DNA of 64,000 nt from Variovorax sp. CF079. Its GTDB lineage: Bacteria > Pseudomonadota > Gammaproteobacteria > Burkholderiales > Burkholderiaceae_C. Of the stretch, positions 46,803 through 54,673 are shown piece after piece (within the stretch, counting starts at the first letter, position 1; each line of letters opens with the position of its first letter). The notes below the pieces were generated by a model. The model was given only the letters and a program-made list of their open reading frames with translations, did no database searches and was not told the origin of the DNA. Position numbers and translations under genes: made by a program. The DNA is taken from the NCBI RefSeq assembly GCF_900101545.1, contig NZ_FMZU01000004.1:186001-250000 (forward strand), written 5' to 3'.

Positions 46803-48263
46803 ATGATTTCACGCGAACCCACCATCGAGCGCCTCGCCACGGCGCAGCAGCTCCTGCTCACGCCCTTCGGCCTCGACGAGTCGCACCTGTCGCGCGCCCT
46901 GGCCGAAATCACCGCCCACAAGGTGGACGACGCCGACCTCTACTTCCAGTACACGCGCAGCGAGGGCTGGAGCCTGGAGGAGGGCATCGTCAAGACCGGC
47001 AGCTTCAGCATCGACCAGGGCGTCGGCGTTCGCGCGGTCAGCGGCGAGAAGACGGCCTTCGCCTATTCGGACGACATCTCCGAGGCCTCGCTGCTCGATG
47101 CGGCGCGGACCGTGCGCACCATTTCCGCTGCCGGGCGCAACGGGCGGGTGAAGGCTCCGGCGCGCAAGGTCGCGACGAGCCGTTCGCTCTATGGCGGCGT
47201 GGACCCGATCTCGACGCTCGACAGCACCGCCAAGGTCGAGTTGCTCGGCAAGGTCGAGAAGCTCGCGCGTTCCAGGGATCCGCGCGTCGCGCAGGTGATG
47301 GCCGGCCTCGCGAGCGAATACGACGTGGTGCTGGTCGCGCGCGCCGACGGCACGCTGGCGGCCGACGTGCGGCCGCTGGTGCGGCTGTCGGTCACGGTGA
47401 TCGCCGAGCAGAACGGCCGCCGCGAGATGGGCTCGGGCGGCGGCGGCGGCCGCTTCGGTCTCGCCTATTTCGACGATGCGCAGATTGCCGAGTACGTCGA
47501 CCAGGCCGTCCAGCAGGCGCTCACCAACCTGGAATCGCGTCCCGCGCCCGCGGGCGAGATGACCGTGGTGCTCGGCCCGGGCTGGCCCGGCATCCTGCTG
47601 CACGAGGCCATCGGCCACGGGCTGGAAGGCGACTTCAACCGCAAGGGGTCGAGCGCCTTCTCGGGCCGCATCGGCGAGCGCGTGGCGGCCAAGGGTGTGA
47701 CCGTGCTGGACGACGGCACCATCGCCGACCGCCGCGGCTCGCTCAACGTCGACGACGAAGGCAACGCGACGCAGCGCAATGTGCTGATTGAGGACGGCAT
47801 CCTGAAGGGCTACATCCAGGATTCGCTCAATGCGCGCCTGATGAAGGTCCCGCCCACCGGCAACGGCCGCCGCGAGAGCTACGCGCACGTACCGATGCCG
47901 CGCATGACCAACACCTACATGCTGGGCGGCGACAGGGTGCCGGAAGAAATCGTCGCCAGCATCAAGAAAGGCCTCTACGCCACCAACTTCGGCGGCGGCC
48001 AGGTCGACATCACGAGCGGCAAGTTCGTGTTCTCGGCCAGCGAAGCCTACTGGGTGGAGAACGGCAAGATCCAGTATCCGGTGAAGGGCGCCACCCTGGT
48101 CGGCAACGGTCCCGATGCGCTGACGCGCGTGACGATGATCGGCAACGACATGGCGCTCGATACGGGCGTCGGCACCTGCGGCAAGGAAGGCCAGAGCGTG
48201 CCGGTCGGCGTCGGCCAGCCCACGCTGCGCATCGACGGCCTGACCGTCGGCGGCACCGCCTGA
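46803..48263 (+). CDS. tldD: Metalloprotease TldD
   Basis: TldD, with TldE/PmbA, forms a heterodimeric metalloprotease that trims unfolded or modified peptides such as microcin precursors and CcdA. The 486-residue protein has the zinc motif HEAIGHGLEGD (H267, E268, H272) and the family glycine-rich and C-terminal GLGTC-like segments (DTGVGTCGKEGQ). tldE is not in the window. It starts at ATG 46803 and is followed by the attenuated aroG leader. Confidence 0.95.
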   Translation: MISREPTIERLATAQQLLLTPFGLDESHLSRALAEITAHKVDDADLYFQYTRSEGWSLEEGIVKTGSFSIDQGVGVRAVSGEKTAFAYSDDISEASLLDAARTVRTISAAGRNGRVKAPARKVATSRSLYGGVDPISTLDSTAKVELLGKVEKLARSRDPRVAQVMAGLASEYDVVLVARADGTLAADVRPLVRLSVTVIAEQNGRREMGSGGGGGRFGLAYFDDAQIAEYVDQAVQQALTNLESRPAPAGEMTVVLGPGWPGILLHEAIGHGLEGDFNRKGSSAFSGRIGERVAAKGVTVLDDGTIADRRGSLNVDDEGNATQRNVLIEDGILKGYIQDSLNARLMKVPPTGNGRRESYAHVPMPRMTNTYMLGGDRVPEEIVASIKKGLYATNFGGGQVDITSGKFVFSASEAYWVENGKIQYPVKGATLVGNGPDALTRVTMIGNDMALDTGVGTCGKEGQSVPVGVGQPTLRIDGLTVGGTA

Positions 48264-48296
48264 CGCCCGCAAACAACAGCCGAGCCCAAAACCCTG

Positions 48297-48305
48297 TGCT
48301 ACATT
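48297..48305 (+). promoter_or_regulatory. Extended -10 promoter of the aroG leader
   Basis: TGC-TACATT is an extended -10 element (TGn plus hexamer). It ends 8 nt before the leader-peptide ATG at 48314, which has no ribosome site, so the leader is probably translated from a leaderless or near-leaderless mRNA. Confidence 0.5.
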
Positions 48306-48313
48306 CGGCCCCT

Positions 48314-48388
48314 ATGTCTTCGCGCGTCGCGTTTTTCTTTTCGTACTTTTGGTTCCCGGTTTCCGGCGGACGAGAGGCGAGCGCGTAA
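48314..48388 (+). CDS. Aromatic-rich leader peptide of the DAHP synthase attenuator
   Basis: ATG 48314 to TAA 48388 encodes a 24-residue peptide beginning MSSRVA and containing FFFSYFWF: five Phe, one Tyr and one Trp within eight residues (7-14). This closely resembles the E. coli pheL leader, which has runs of Phe. Ribosomes stalling at these codons (48332-48355) when charged aromatic tRNAs are scarce would free downstream RNA to form an antiterminator. The composition, position before an aromatic biosynthesis gene and the adjoining terminator make chance unlikely. Confidence 0.85.
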   Translation: MSSRVAFFFSYFWFPVSGGREASA

Positions 48389-48445
48389 AGCACACTGACA
48401 CACCCTCCCAGAACCGCCGGCGCCTCGAGCCCCGGCGGTTTTTTT
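48363..48445 (+). terminator. Attenuator: antiterminator arm and rho-independent terminator upstream of aroG
   Basis: AACCGCCGG (48412-48420) pairs with CCGGCGGTT (48432-48440) around an 11-nt loop and runs into seven Ts (48439-48445): a complete intrinsic terminator 35 nt before the aroG start. CCGGCGG at 48363-48369, at the end of the leader-peptide code, is identical to the terminator 3' arm, so it can pair with 48414-48420 and form the alternative antiterminator. Stalling on the Phe/Tyr/Trp codons just upstream would favour antitermination. Confidence 0.85.
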
Positions 48446-48480
48446 ATGCCCCGATGATTTTCAAAGTGAAGGAAGAAGCG

Positions 48481-49599
48481 ATGAGCACGAACACTGCCCC
48501 GGCCACCGAGAACTGGTATGCGAGCGTCGAGAAAACCAGCCGAACCGACGACGAACGCATCAAGGACATCACCGTGCTGCCCCCTCCCGAACATCTGATC
48601 CGTTTCTTCCCGATCCGCGGCACGCCGGTCGAATCGCTGATCACCGGTACCCGCCGCGCCATCCACAACATCATGGCCGGCAAGGACGACCGGCTGCTGG
48701 TCGTGATGGGCCCGTGCTCGATCCACGACCCGGCCGCAGCGCTCGAATACGCAAGGCGCCTGAAGGCCGAGCGCGAGAAGTACGCCGGCACGCTGGAGAT
48801 CGTGATGCGGGTCTACTTCGAAAAGCCGCGCACGACGGTGGGCTGGAAGGGGCTCATCAACGACCCCTACCTCGACGAGAGCTTCCGCATCGACGAGGGC
48901 CTGCGCATCGCGCGCCAACTGCTCATCGACATCAACCGGCTGGGGCTGCCGGCCGGCAGCGAGTTCCTCGACGTGATCTCGCCGCAGTACATCGGCGACC
49001 TGATCTCCTGGGGCGCGATCGGCGCCCGCACCACCGAGAGCCAGGTGCACCGCGAACTGGCTTCCGGCCTGTCGGCGCCGATCGGCTTCAAGAACGGCAC
49101 CGACGGCAACATCCGCATCGCGACCGACGCCATCCAGGCGGCGGCGCGCGGGCACCACTTCCTCTCGGTGCACAAGAACGGACAGGTGGCGATCGTGCAG
49201 ACCAACGGCAACAAGGACTGCCACGTGATTCTGCGCGGCGGCAAGGCGCCCAACTACGACGCCGCGAGCGTGGCCGCCGCCTGCGAGGACCTCGAAGCCG
49301 CCAAGCTGCCGCCGACGCTGATGGTCGACTGCAGCCACGCCAACAGCAGCAAGCAGCACCAGAAGCAGATCGACGTGGCGAAGGACATCGCCGCGCAGAT
49401 TGCGGGCGGCAGCAAGAGCGTGTTCGGCCTGATGGTCGAGAGCCACCTGAGCGCGGGCGCCCAGAAGTTCAGCGCCGGCAAGGACCGCGTGGCCGATCTG
49501 GAATACGGCAAGAGCATCACCGATGCCTGCCTGGGCTGGGACGATTCGGCCCAGGTGCTGGAGCTGCTGTCGCAAGCGGTGAAACAGCGCCGCGGCTGA
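48481..49599 (+). CDS. aroG: 3-deoxy-7-phosphoheptulonate (DAHP) synthase, type I
   Basis: The enzyme condenses PEP and erythrose-4-phosphate, the first step to chorismate. The 372-residue type I (AroFGH-type) protein has VVMGPCSIHDP, VYFEKPRTTVGWKGLINDP, the PEP-binding KNGTDGNI and the metal-binding VDCSHANSSK. ATG 48481 with a GAAGGAAGAAG site is the start. Expression is under a leader-peptide attenuator rich in Phe, Tyr and Trp codons. The isozyme type (feedback by Phe, Tyr or Trp) cannot be decided; the leader with five Phe suggests mainly Phe. Confidence 0.95.
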   Translation: MSTNTAPATENWYASVEKTSRTDDERIKDITVLPPPEHLIRFFPIRGTPVESLITGTRRAIHNIMAGKDDRLLVVMGPCSIHDPAAALEYARRLKAEREKYAGTLEIVMRVYFEKPRTTVGWKGLINDPYLDESFRIDEGLRIARQLLIDINRLGLPAGSEFLDVISPQYIGDLISWGAIGARTTESQVHRELASGLSAPIGFKNGTDGNIRIATDAIQAAARGHHFLSVHKNGQVAIVQTNGNKDCHVILRGGKAPNYDAASVAAACEDLEAAKLPPTLMVDCSHANSSKQHQKQIDVAKDIAAQIAGGSKSVFGLMVESHLSAGAQKFSAGKDRVADLEYGKSITDACLGWDDSAQVLELLSQAVKQRRG

Positions 49600-49615
49600 A
49601 TCGGTGCGACGGCGC

Positions 49616-50116
49616 TCAGATCAGCGCCGCCAGCTCCGGCCAGTGGTGGCGCAGCAGCGCCGCCTCGTCGCCGTCGGGCTGCATGAACGAGAAATCGCTG
49701 AAGTCGAAACCGGGTCCCACGGTGCAACTGACCAGCGTGTAGTCGTCGGTGGCCTGCGACACGATGGGCCGGGCTGCTTGCCACTGGCCTGCCGGAACGG
49801 TGTGCTGCGGTCGCGTTCCGTGGACATCGACCGGGCCCAGCCGCAGGTGGACCGGCGGCGTGCGCAGCGCCCCATCGCTGGTCCAGAGCGCGAGCGGAAC
49901 CCCTTCGAGATGGATCCACACTTCGTCGGACGCCACACGGTGCCAGCGCGAATGCTGGTGGGCTTCCAGCAGGAAATAGATGGTAGTGAGCGCCTGGCGG
50001 GCCGGCCGCCCATCGGCGGGCATGACCTGCGCTGTCGAGCGGAACACCTCGCGGAACCAGCCGCCCTCGGGATGAGGCTGCAGATTCAGGGTATCGATGA
50101 GCTCCTGTGCGCGCAT
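49616..50116 (-). CDS. Cupin-superfamily protein (DUF985)
   Basis: The 166-residue protein matches the DUF985 cupin family: HPEGGWFREVFRS, TTIYFLLEAHQHSRWHRVASDEVWIHLEG and VGPGFDFSDFSFM. The clustered His/Glu residues form the cupin metal site. No enzymatic function is established for the family. It starts 4 bp downstream of mpl on the same strand, with CAGAAT ending 6 nt before ATG 50116 as a possible own promoter inside the mpl end. It is convergent with aroG. Confidence 0.85.
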   Translation of the reverse strand: MRAQELIDTLNLQPHPEGGWFREVFRSTAQVMPADGRPARQALTTIYFLLEAHQHSRWHRVASDEVWIHLEGVPLALWTSDGALRTPPVHLRLGPVDVHGTRPQHTVPAGQWQAARPIVSQATDDYTLVSCTVGPGFDFSDFSFMQPDGDEAALLRHHWPELAALI

Positions 50117-50120
50117 GAGC

Positions 50121-51524
50121 CTATTCTGCCGCGCCTGTCGCGCGCAAGGCGGAAAGAAGCTTCTCGTGCACGCCTCCGAAACCGCCGTTGCTCATGCAGA
50201 CGATGTGATCGCCGGGCCGCGCGACCGCGACGATCTGCGCCACCAGCGGCTCGATCGCGCCGGCCACCTGCGCCCGGTCGCCCATCGGCGCGAGCGCTGC
50301 GGCAGCGTCCCATTCCAGTCCGCCGCTATGGCAGAAAGCGAGGTCGGCCGCTTCGAGGCTCCAGGGCAGCTGGGCCGCCATGGTGCCCAGCTTCATGGTG
50401 TTGCTGCGCGGTTCGAAGGCGGCCAGGATGCGCTCGCCCTGGTGGCCGTCGGCGTCGAGCTTCTTTCGCAGGCCGTCGAGCGTGGTGCGGATCGCCGTCG
50501 GGTGGTGCGCGAAGTCGTCGTAGACCGTGATCGCTGCGCCCGCGCGCGCGACGGTGCCGCGCAGCTCCATGCGGCGGCGCACGTTGCGGAAGCTGGCCAG
50601 AAAGCCGGCCGCTTCGGCCGGCGCCACGCCCACATGCTCCGCGGCGGCGATCGCGGCGAGCGCATTCATCTGGTTGTGCAGGCCGGACAGCGCCCATTCG
50701 ACGCGGCCGACCTGCTCGCCTTGGCGCAGCACCTCGAACGCGTCGTGCGGCCCATGGGCCTGCCATTCGCCGCCGGCGCCGAATCGGGCCAGTTCGCTCC
50801 AGCAGCCCTGGGCCAGCACGCGCTGCAGGCTCTCCTCGGTGGCGTTGACGACCACGCGGCCCGTCCCCGGCACGATGCGGACGAGGTGGTGGAATTGCCG
50901 TTCGATCGCCCCCAGGTCGTCGAAGATGTCGGCGTGGTCGAACTCCAGGTTGTTCAGGATCGCGGTGCGCGGGCGGTAATGAACGAACTTGCTGCGCTTG
51001 TCGAAGAAGGCCGTGTCATATTCGTCGGCTTCGATCACGAACTTGTTCTTGCCGAGCCGGGCCGAGACGCCGAAGTCGAGCGGCACACCGCCCACCAGGA
51101 AACCCGGCGCCAGGCCGGCGCGTTCGAGGATCCAGGCCAACATCGAAGTGGTGGTGGTCTTGCCGTGCGTGCCGGCCACCGCCATCACATGCCGGCCCTG
51201 CAGCACGTGTTCTGCCAGCCATTGCGGGCCGCTGGTGTAGCTGGCGCCGGCGTCGAGGATGGCTTCCATCAGCGGGAACTTGGGTGTGCCGTCGGCGAGC
51301 CGGGCGCGGGACACCACGTTGCCGATGACGAAGACATCGGGCCGCAGCGCCATCTGGTCGGCGTCGTAGCCTTCGATCAGCTCGATGCCGAGCGAGCGCA
51401 GTTGGTCGCTCATCGGCGGATAGACGCCGGCATCGCAACCGGTCACCCGATGGCCGGCTTCGCGCGCCAATGCGGCGACACCGCCCATGAAGGTGCCGCA
51501 GATGCCGAGGATGTGAATATGCAT
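50121..51524 (-). CDS. mpl: UDP-MurNAc:tripeptide ligase Mpl (murein peptide recycling)
   Basis: Mpl ligates recovered L-Ala-D-Glu-mesoDAP tripeptide directly to UDP-MurNAc. The 467-residue protein is a MurC paralogue with HILGICGTFMGGVAALA at the N-terminus (GTFMGG distinguishes Mpl from MurC), ATP loop [32 protein letters not shown] and DDFAHHPTAI. It is encoded away from the dcw cluster. TAGAAT ends 6 nt before ATG 51524 with no ribosome site. It complements AmpD (63288) in recycling. Confidence 0.95.
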   Translation of the reverse strand: MHIHILGICGTFMGGVAALAREAGHRVTGCDAGVYPPMSDQLRSLGIELIEGYDADQMALRPDVFVIGNVVSRARLADGTPKFPLMEAILDAGASYTSGPQWLAEHVLQGRHVMAVAGTHGKTTTTSMLAWILERAGLAPGFLVGGVPLDFGVSARLGKNKFVIEADEYDTAFFDKRSKFVHYRPRTAILNNLEFDHADIFDDLGAIERQFHHLVRIVPGTGRVVVNATEESLQRVLAQGCWSELARFGAGGEWQAHGPHDAFEVLRQGEQVGRVEWALSGLHNQMNALAAIAAAEHVGVAPAEAAGFLASFRNVRRRMELRGTVARAGAAITVYDDFAHHPTAIRTTLDGLRKKLDADGHQGERILAAFEPRSNTMKLGTMAAQLPWSLEAADLAFCHSGGLEWDAAAALAPMGDRAQVAGAIEPLVAQIVAVARPGDHIVCMSNGGFGGVHEKLLSALRATGAAE

Positions 51525-51530
51525 CGGTCG

Positions 51531-51585
51531 ATTCTAGGGACGCAGGGCGGCCGGTCTTCTGCCGGTGCCTTACTGCGGGCAAAAT
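51531..51585. promoter_or_regulatory. Divergent start-proximal promoters of mpl and the 197-residue protein gene
   Basis: Minus strand: TAGAAT (51536-51531), then CGACCG and the mpl ATG. Plus strand: CAAAAT (51580-51585), then GGGCCG and ATG 51592. Both spacings are exactly 6 nt and neither start has a Shine-Dalgarno sequence. Confidence 0.5.
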
Positions 51586-51591
51586 GGGCCG

Positions 51592-52185
51592 ATGGACACG
51601 TCCAAGCAGGAAATTGCCGCCGCTGCGGCCCGCCTCGTCGTCGAGGAAGGGCTGGAGTACGGCCCCGCCAAGCGCCGCGCGCTGCGCGACCTGGGTCTGC
51701 CTGTGCGTACGCCGCTGCCGAACAACGACGAGATCGAGGCCGAGGTGCGGGATTACATCCAGCTCTATTGCGCGGACACCCAGCCCAAGGAATTGCACGC
51801 GCTGCGCCAGCTGGCGCTCGAATGGATGGAGCGGATGGCGCAGTTCCGGCCTCACATCGGCGGCGCCGTGTGGCACGGCACGGCGACGCGCCTGTCGGAC
51901 ATCTACATCCAGCTCTTCTGCGACGACCCGAAGTCCGCCGAGATCGCGCTCATCGACCACCATGTCGACTACGAGCCGCGCATGGTCACCGGCTTCCATG
52001 GCGAGCAGGTCGAAGCCCTCAGCGTTCATGTGGCGAGCCGGGCACTCGGCGAGGAGATTGGCGTGCACCTGCTGGTGTACGACCTCGACGATCTGCGAGG
52101 CGCGCTCAAGCCTGACGCGCAGGGCCGCATCCCGCGCGGCAACCTGGCCGCGCTCAGGCGGCTGATAGAAAAGGACAGTGGATGA
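51592..52185 (+). CDS. Conserved-looking protein of unknown function (197 residues)
   Basis: I do not recognise the family. The protein begins with a segment MDTSKQEIAAAAARLVVEEGLEYGPAKRRALRDLG that looks like a short helical bundle. A core follows with HIGGAVWHGTATRLSDIYIQLFCDDPKSAEIALIDHHVDYEP, whose G-S/T-x-D-like arrangement loosely recalls a nucleotidyltransferase fold, and it ends with LLVYDLDDLRGAL. No signal peptide or membrane segment is seen. It is divergent from mpl and overlaps the TlpA-like gene by ATGA, so the two are co-expressed. A nucleotidyltransferase role is a guess. Confidence 0.7.
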   Translation: MDTSKQEIAAAAARLVVEEGLEYGPAKRRALRDLGLPVRTPLPNNDEIEAEVRDYIQLYCADTQPKELHALRQLALEWMERMAQFRPHIGGAVWHGTATRLSDIYIQLFCDDPKSAEIALIDHHVDYEPRMVTGFHGEQVEALSVHVASRALGEEIGVHLLVYDLDDLRGALKPDAQGRIPRGNLAALRRLIEKDSG

Positions 52186-52715
52186 CTTCGAGCCCCACGC
52201 GCCGGGCCTGGCTCTATGGCGGCGTCGCCGCGGTGGCGGCCGTTGCCGGTCTGGGCGGTGCTCTGTGGCACCGCCGGGGCGGCGCGGCCGGCGGCGAGCA
52301 GCTGGACGCCGCATTCTGGGCGCAGCGCTTCGATCGGCCCGAAGGTGGCGAACTGGTGTTCGAGAGTCTGCGGGGCAAGCCGCTGTTGCTCAACTTCTGG
52401 GCCACCTGGTGTCCTCCTTGCGTCGAGGAGATGCCCATGCTCGATGCGTTCTTTCGCGAAAATGCGGCCAACGGCTGGCAAGTTGTCGGTCTGGCGATCG
52501 ATCAGCCCACCGCGGTTCGCAAGTTCCTGACCAAGACGCCGGTCAGCTACCCCATCGGTTTGGCGGGGCTGCAAGGCACGGAACTGGTCAAGAATCTGGG
52601 CAACACGGCCGGCGGTCTGCCCTTCACCTTGGTGCTCGATGCCGGTGGAGCAGTGGCGGCGCGTAAAATGGGCAAGCTCGAGCCGGGTGATCTCCAGGCA
52701 TGGCGACGGGCCTAG
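52182..52715 (+). CDS. TlpA-family periplasmic thiol-disulfide reductase
   Basis: The 177-residue protein has a twin-arginine-like or Sec N-terminal anchor (RRAWLYGGVAAVAAVAGLGGALW, residues 7-29) and a thioredoxin fold with the active site FWATWCPPCVEEMP (C77-P-P-C80 region) and a cis-Pro GLPFTLVLD. It would keep periplasmic cysteines reduced, for example for cytochrome c maturation. It overlaps the upstream unknown gene. In several related betaproteobacteria an aroQ gene sits between this gene and accB; here there is none. Confidence 0.88.
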   Translation: MTSSPTRRAWLYGGVAAVAAVAGLGGALWHRRGGAAGGEQLDAAFWAQRFDRPEGGELVFESLRGKPLLLNFWATWCPPCVEEMPMLDAFFRENAANGWQVVGLAIDQPTAVRKFLTKTPVSYPIGLAGLQGTELVKNLGNTAGGLPFTLVLDAGGAVAARKMGKLEPGDLQAWRRA

Positions 52716-52723
52716 TTCACGGC

Positions 52724-52833
52724 TAGAATCGCTCGCCCGTTCGGGCAGTTGATGGCGAAACGCCGAAATACGCCGAAAAACACCGATTTTTAGGCGAGTT
52801 AAATCCTAATAGCCGGCAAAGCCGGCGCTGGAG
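52724..52833 (+). promoter_or_regulatory. accBC promoter and structured leader
   Basis: TAGAAT at 52724-52729 is the likely -10, giving a leader of about 100 nt. The leader holds three direct repeats at exact 10-bp spacing (CGCCGAAATA, CGCCGAAAAA, CACCGATTTT; 52761-52790). It also has a hairpin CGCCG-AAAAA...TTTTT-A-GGCG (52771-52796) and, just before the ribosome site TGGAG, a second hairpin GCCGGC-AAA-GCCGGC (52812-52826). A 13-codon frame (ATG 52752 to TAG 52793) crosses the repeats. accB mRNA is autoregulated by BCCP in E. coli; a similar role here is inference. Confidence 0.45.
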
Positions 52834-52837
52834 TCCC

Positions 52838-53305
52838 ATGGATCTGCGCAAGCTCAAGACACTGATCGATCTGGTGTCCGAATCGAATATTTCCGAACTG
52901 GAAATTACTGAAACCGAAGGCAAGGTCCGCATCGTCAAGGGCGGCGTCGCCGCACCGGTTCAATACATTCAAACCGTCGCCGCGCCGGCTCCGGCCATCG
53001 GCGCTGCAGCACCGGCCGGTGCCATCGCCGCGCCAGTCGCGGCGGCGCCGGCCGCAGAGGCGGCGCCCGTCGGCCATGCCATCAAGTCGCCGATGGTCGG
53101 CACCTTCTACCGCTCCTCCAGCCCCGGTGCACCCGCATTCGTCGAGATCGGCAGCCAGGTCAAGGAAGGCGACACGGTCTGCATCATCGAGGCGATGAAG
53201 ATCCTCAACGAGATCGAGGCCGACAAGGCCGGCACCATCACACAGATCCTCGGCGAAAACGGTCAGGCGGTCGAATACGGCCAGCCGCTGTTCATCATCG
53301 AGTGA
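52838..53305 (+). CDS. accB: Biotin carboxyl carrier protein of acetyl-CoA carboxylase
   Basis: BCCP carries the biotin that AccC carboxylates and AccAD uses to make malonyl-CoA for fatty acids. The 155-residue protein has an N-terminal helix domain (1-35), an Ala/Pro linker (38-78) and a biotinyl domain with the modified lysine K121 in IEAMKILNE; the usual EAMKM has Ile in the last position. The thumb region [16 protein letters not shown] is present. Start ATG 52838 has a TGGAG site. accC follows directly. Confidence 0.96.
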   Translation: MDLRKLKTLIDLVSESNISELEITETEGKVRIVKGGVAAPVQYIQTVAAPAPAIGAAAPAGAIAAPVAAAPAAEAAPVGHAIKSPMVGTFYRSSSPGAPAFVEIGSQVKEGDTVCIIEAMKILNEIEADKAGTITQILGENGQAVEYGQPLFIIE

Positions 53306-53307
53306 CC

Positions 53308-54657
53308 ATGTTCAAGAAGATACTGGTCGCCAACCGCGGCGAAATCGCGCTGCGCATCCAGCGCGCCTGCAGCGAGTTGGGTATCAAGGCCGTGATGGTC
53401 TATTCCGAGGCCGATCGCGATGCCAAATACGTGAAGCTGGCCGAGGAAGCGGTATGCATCGGCCCGGCCCCTTCCTCGCAAAGCTATCTGAACATGCCGG
53501 CGATCATCTCGGCGGCCGAAGTGACGGACTCCGAGGCGATCCACCCGGGTTACGGCTTTCTGAGCGAGAACGCCAACTTCGCCGAACGCGTGGAGCAGAG
53601 CGGTTTTCAATTCATCGGCCCCACGCCCGAATCGATCCGCATCATGGGCGACAAGGTGTCGGCCAAGCAGGCCATGATCAAGGCTGGCGTCCCCTGTGTG
53701 CCCGGCTCGGAGGGCGAACTGTCCGACGATGCCTCCACCAACAAGCGCATCGCCCGGGCGATCGGCTATCCGGTCATCATCAAGGCGGCGGGCGGCGGCG
53801 GCGGGCGCGGCATGCGCGTGGTGCACACCGAGGCGGCGCTGGTCAATGCGATCCAGATGACCAAGGCGGAGGCCGGCGCGGCCTTCAACAATCCATCGGT
53901 CTACATGGAGAAGTTTCTCCAGAACCCGCGCCACATCGAGATCCAGATCCTCGCCGACAAGCACAAGAACGCGGTCTACCTGGGCGAGCGCGACTGCTCG
54001 ATGCAGCGGCGCCACCAGAAGGTGATCGAGGAATCGCCCGCACCGGGCATCCCGCGCAAGTTGATCGAGAAGATAGGCGAGCGCTGCGCGGCCGCCTGCA
54101 AGAAGATCGGCTACCGCGGCGCCGGAACCTTCGAGTTTCTCTACGAAAACGGCGAGTTCTACTTCATCGAGATGAACACGCGCGTGCAGGTGGAGCACCC
54201 GGTCACCGAATTCACGACCGGCATCGACATCGTGAAGACGCAGATCATGGTCGCCGCCGGCGAGAAGCTGCCGTTCACGCAGCGCCAGATCGAGATGCGC
54301 GGCCACTCGATCGAGTGCCGCATCAATGCCGAAGACGCCTACAAGTTCACGCCCTCGCCGGGCCGCATCACGATGTGGCATCCGCCGGGCGGGCCGGGGG
54401 TGCGCGTGGATTCGCACGTCTACACCAACTACTTCGTGCCGCCGAACTACGACTCGATGGTCGGCAAGATCATCGTGCACGGCGATACCCGCGACCAGGC
54501 CTTGGCGCGCATGCGCACGGCGTTGAGCGAAACGGTGATCGAGGGTATCCAGACCAACATCCCGCTGCACCGCGAGTTGATGGTCGACGCCAAGTTCATG
54601 AGCGGCGGCACCAACATCCACTACCTCGAAGAGTGGCTCGCGGCCCACAAGCGCTGA
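53308..54657 (+). CDS. accC: Biotin carboxylase subunit of acetyl-CoA carboxylase
   Basis: AccC carboxylates biotin on BCCP with ATP and bicarbonate. With ATG 53308 the protein has 449 residues, the same as E. coli AccC; a GTG at 53302 overlapping the accB stop is in frame but less likely. Motifs are [30 protein letters not shown], the ATP-grasp glycine loop [27 protein letters not shown], and [16 protein letters not shown]. It is co-transcribed with accB and prmA. Confidence 0.97.
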   Translation: MFKKILVANRGEIALRIQRACSELGIKAVMVYSEADRDAKYVKLAEEAVCIGPAPSSQSYLNMPAIISAAEVTDSEAIHPGYGFLSENANFAERVEQSGFQFIGPTPESIRIMGDKVSAKQAMIKAGVPCVPGSEGELSDDASTNKRIARAIGYPVIIKAAGGGGGRGMRVVHTEAALVNAIQMTKAEAGAAFNNPSVYMEKFLQNPRHIEIQILADKHKNAVYLGERDCSMQRRHQKVIEESPAPGIPRKLIEKIGERCAAACKKIGYRGAGTFEFLYENGEFYFIEMNTRVQVEHPVTEFTTGIDIVKTQIMVAAGEKLPFTQRQIEMRGHSIECRINAEDAYKFTPSPGRITMWHPPGGPGVRVDSHVYTNYFVPPNYDSMVGKIIVHGDTRDQALARMRTALSETVIEGIQTNIPLHRELMVDAKFMSGGTNIHYLEEWLAAHKR

Positions 54658-54673
54658 GCGGGACCGCGGCACC

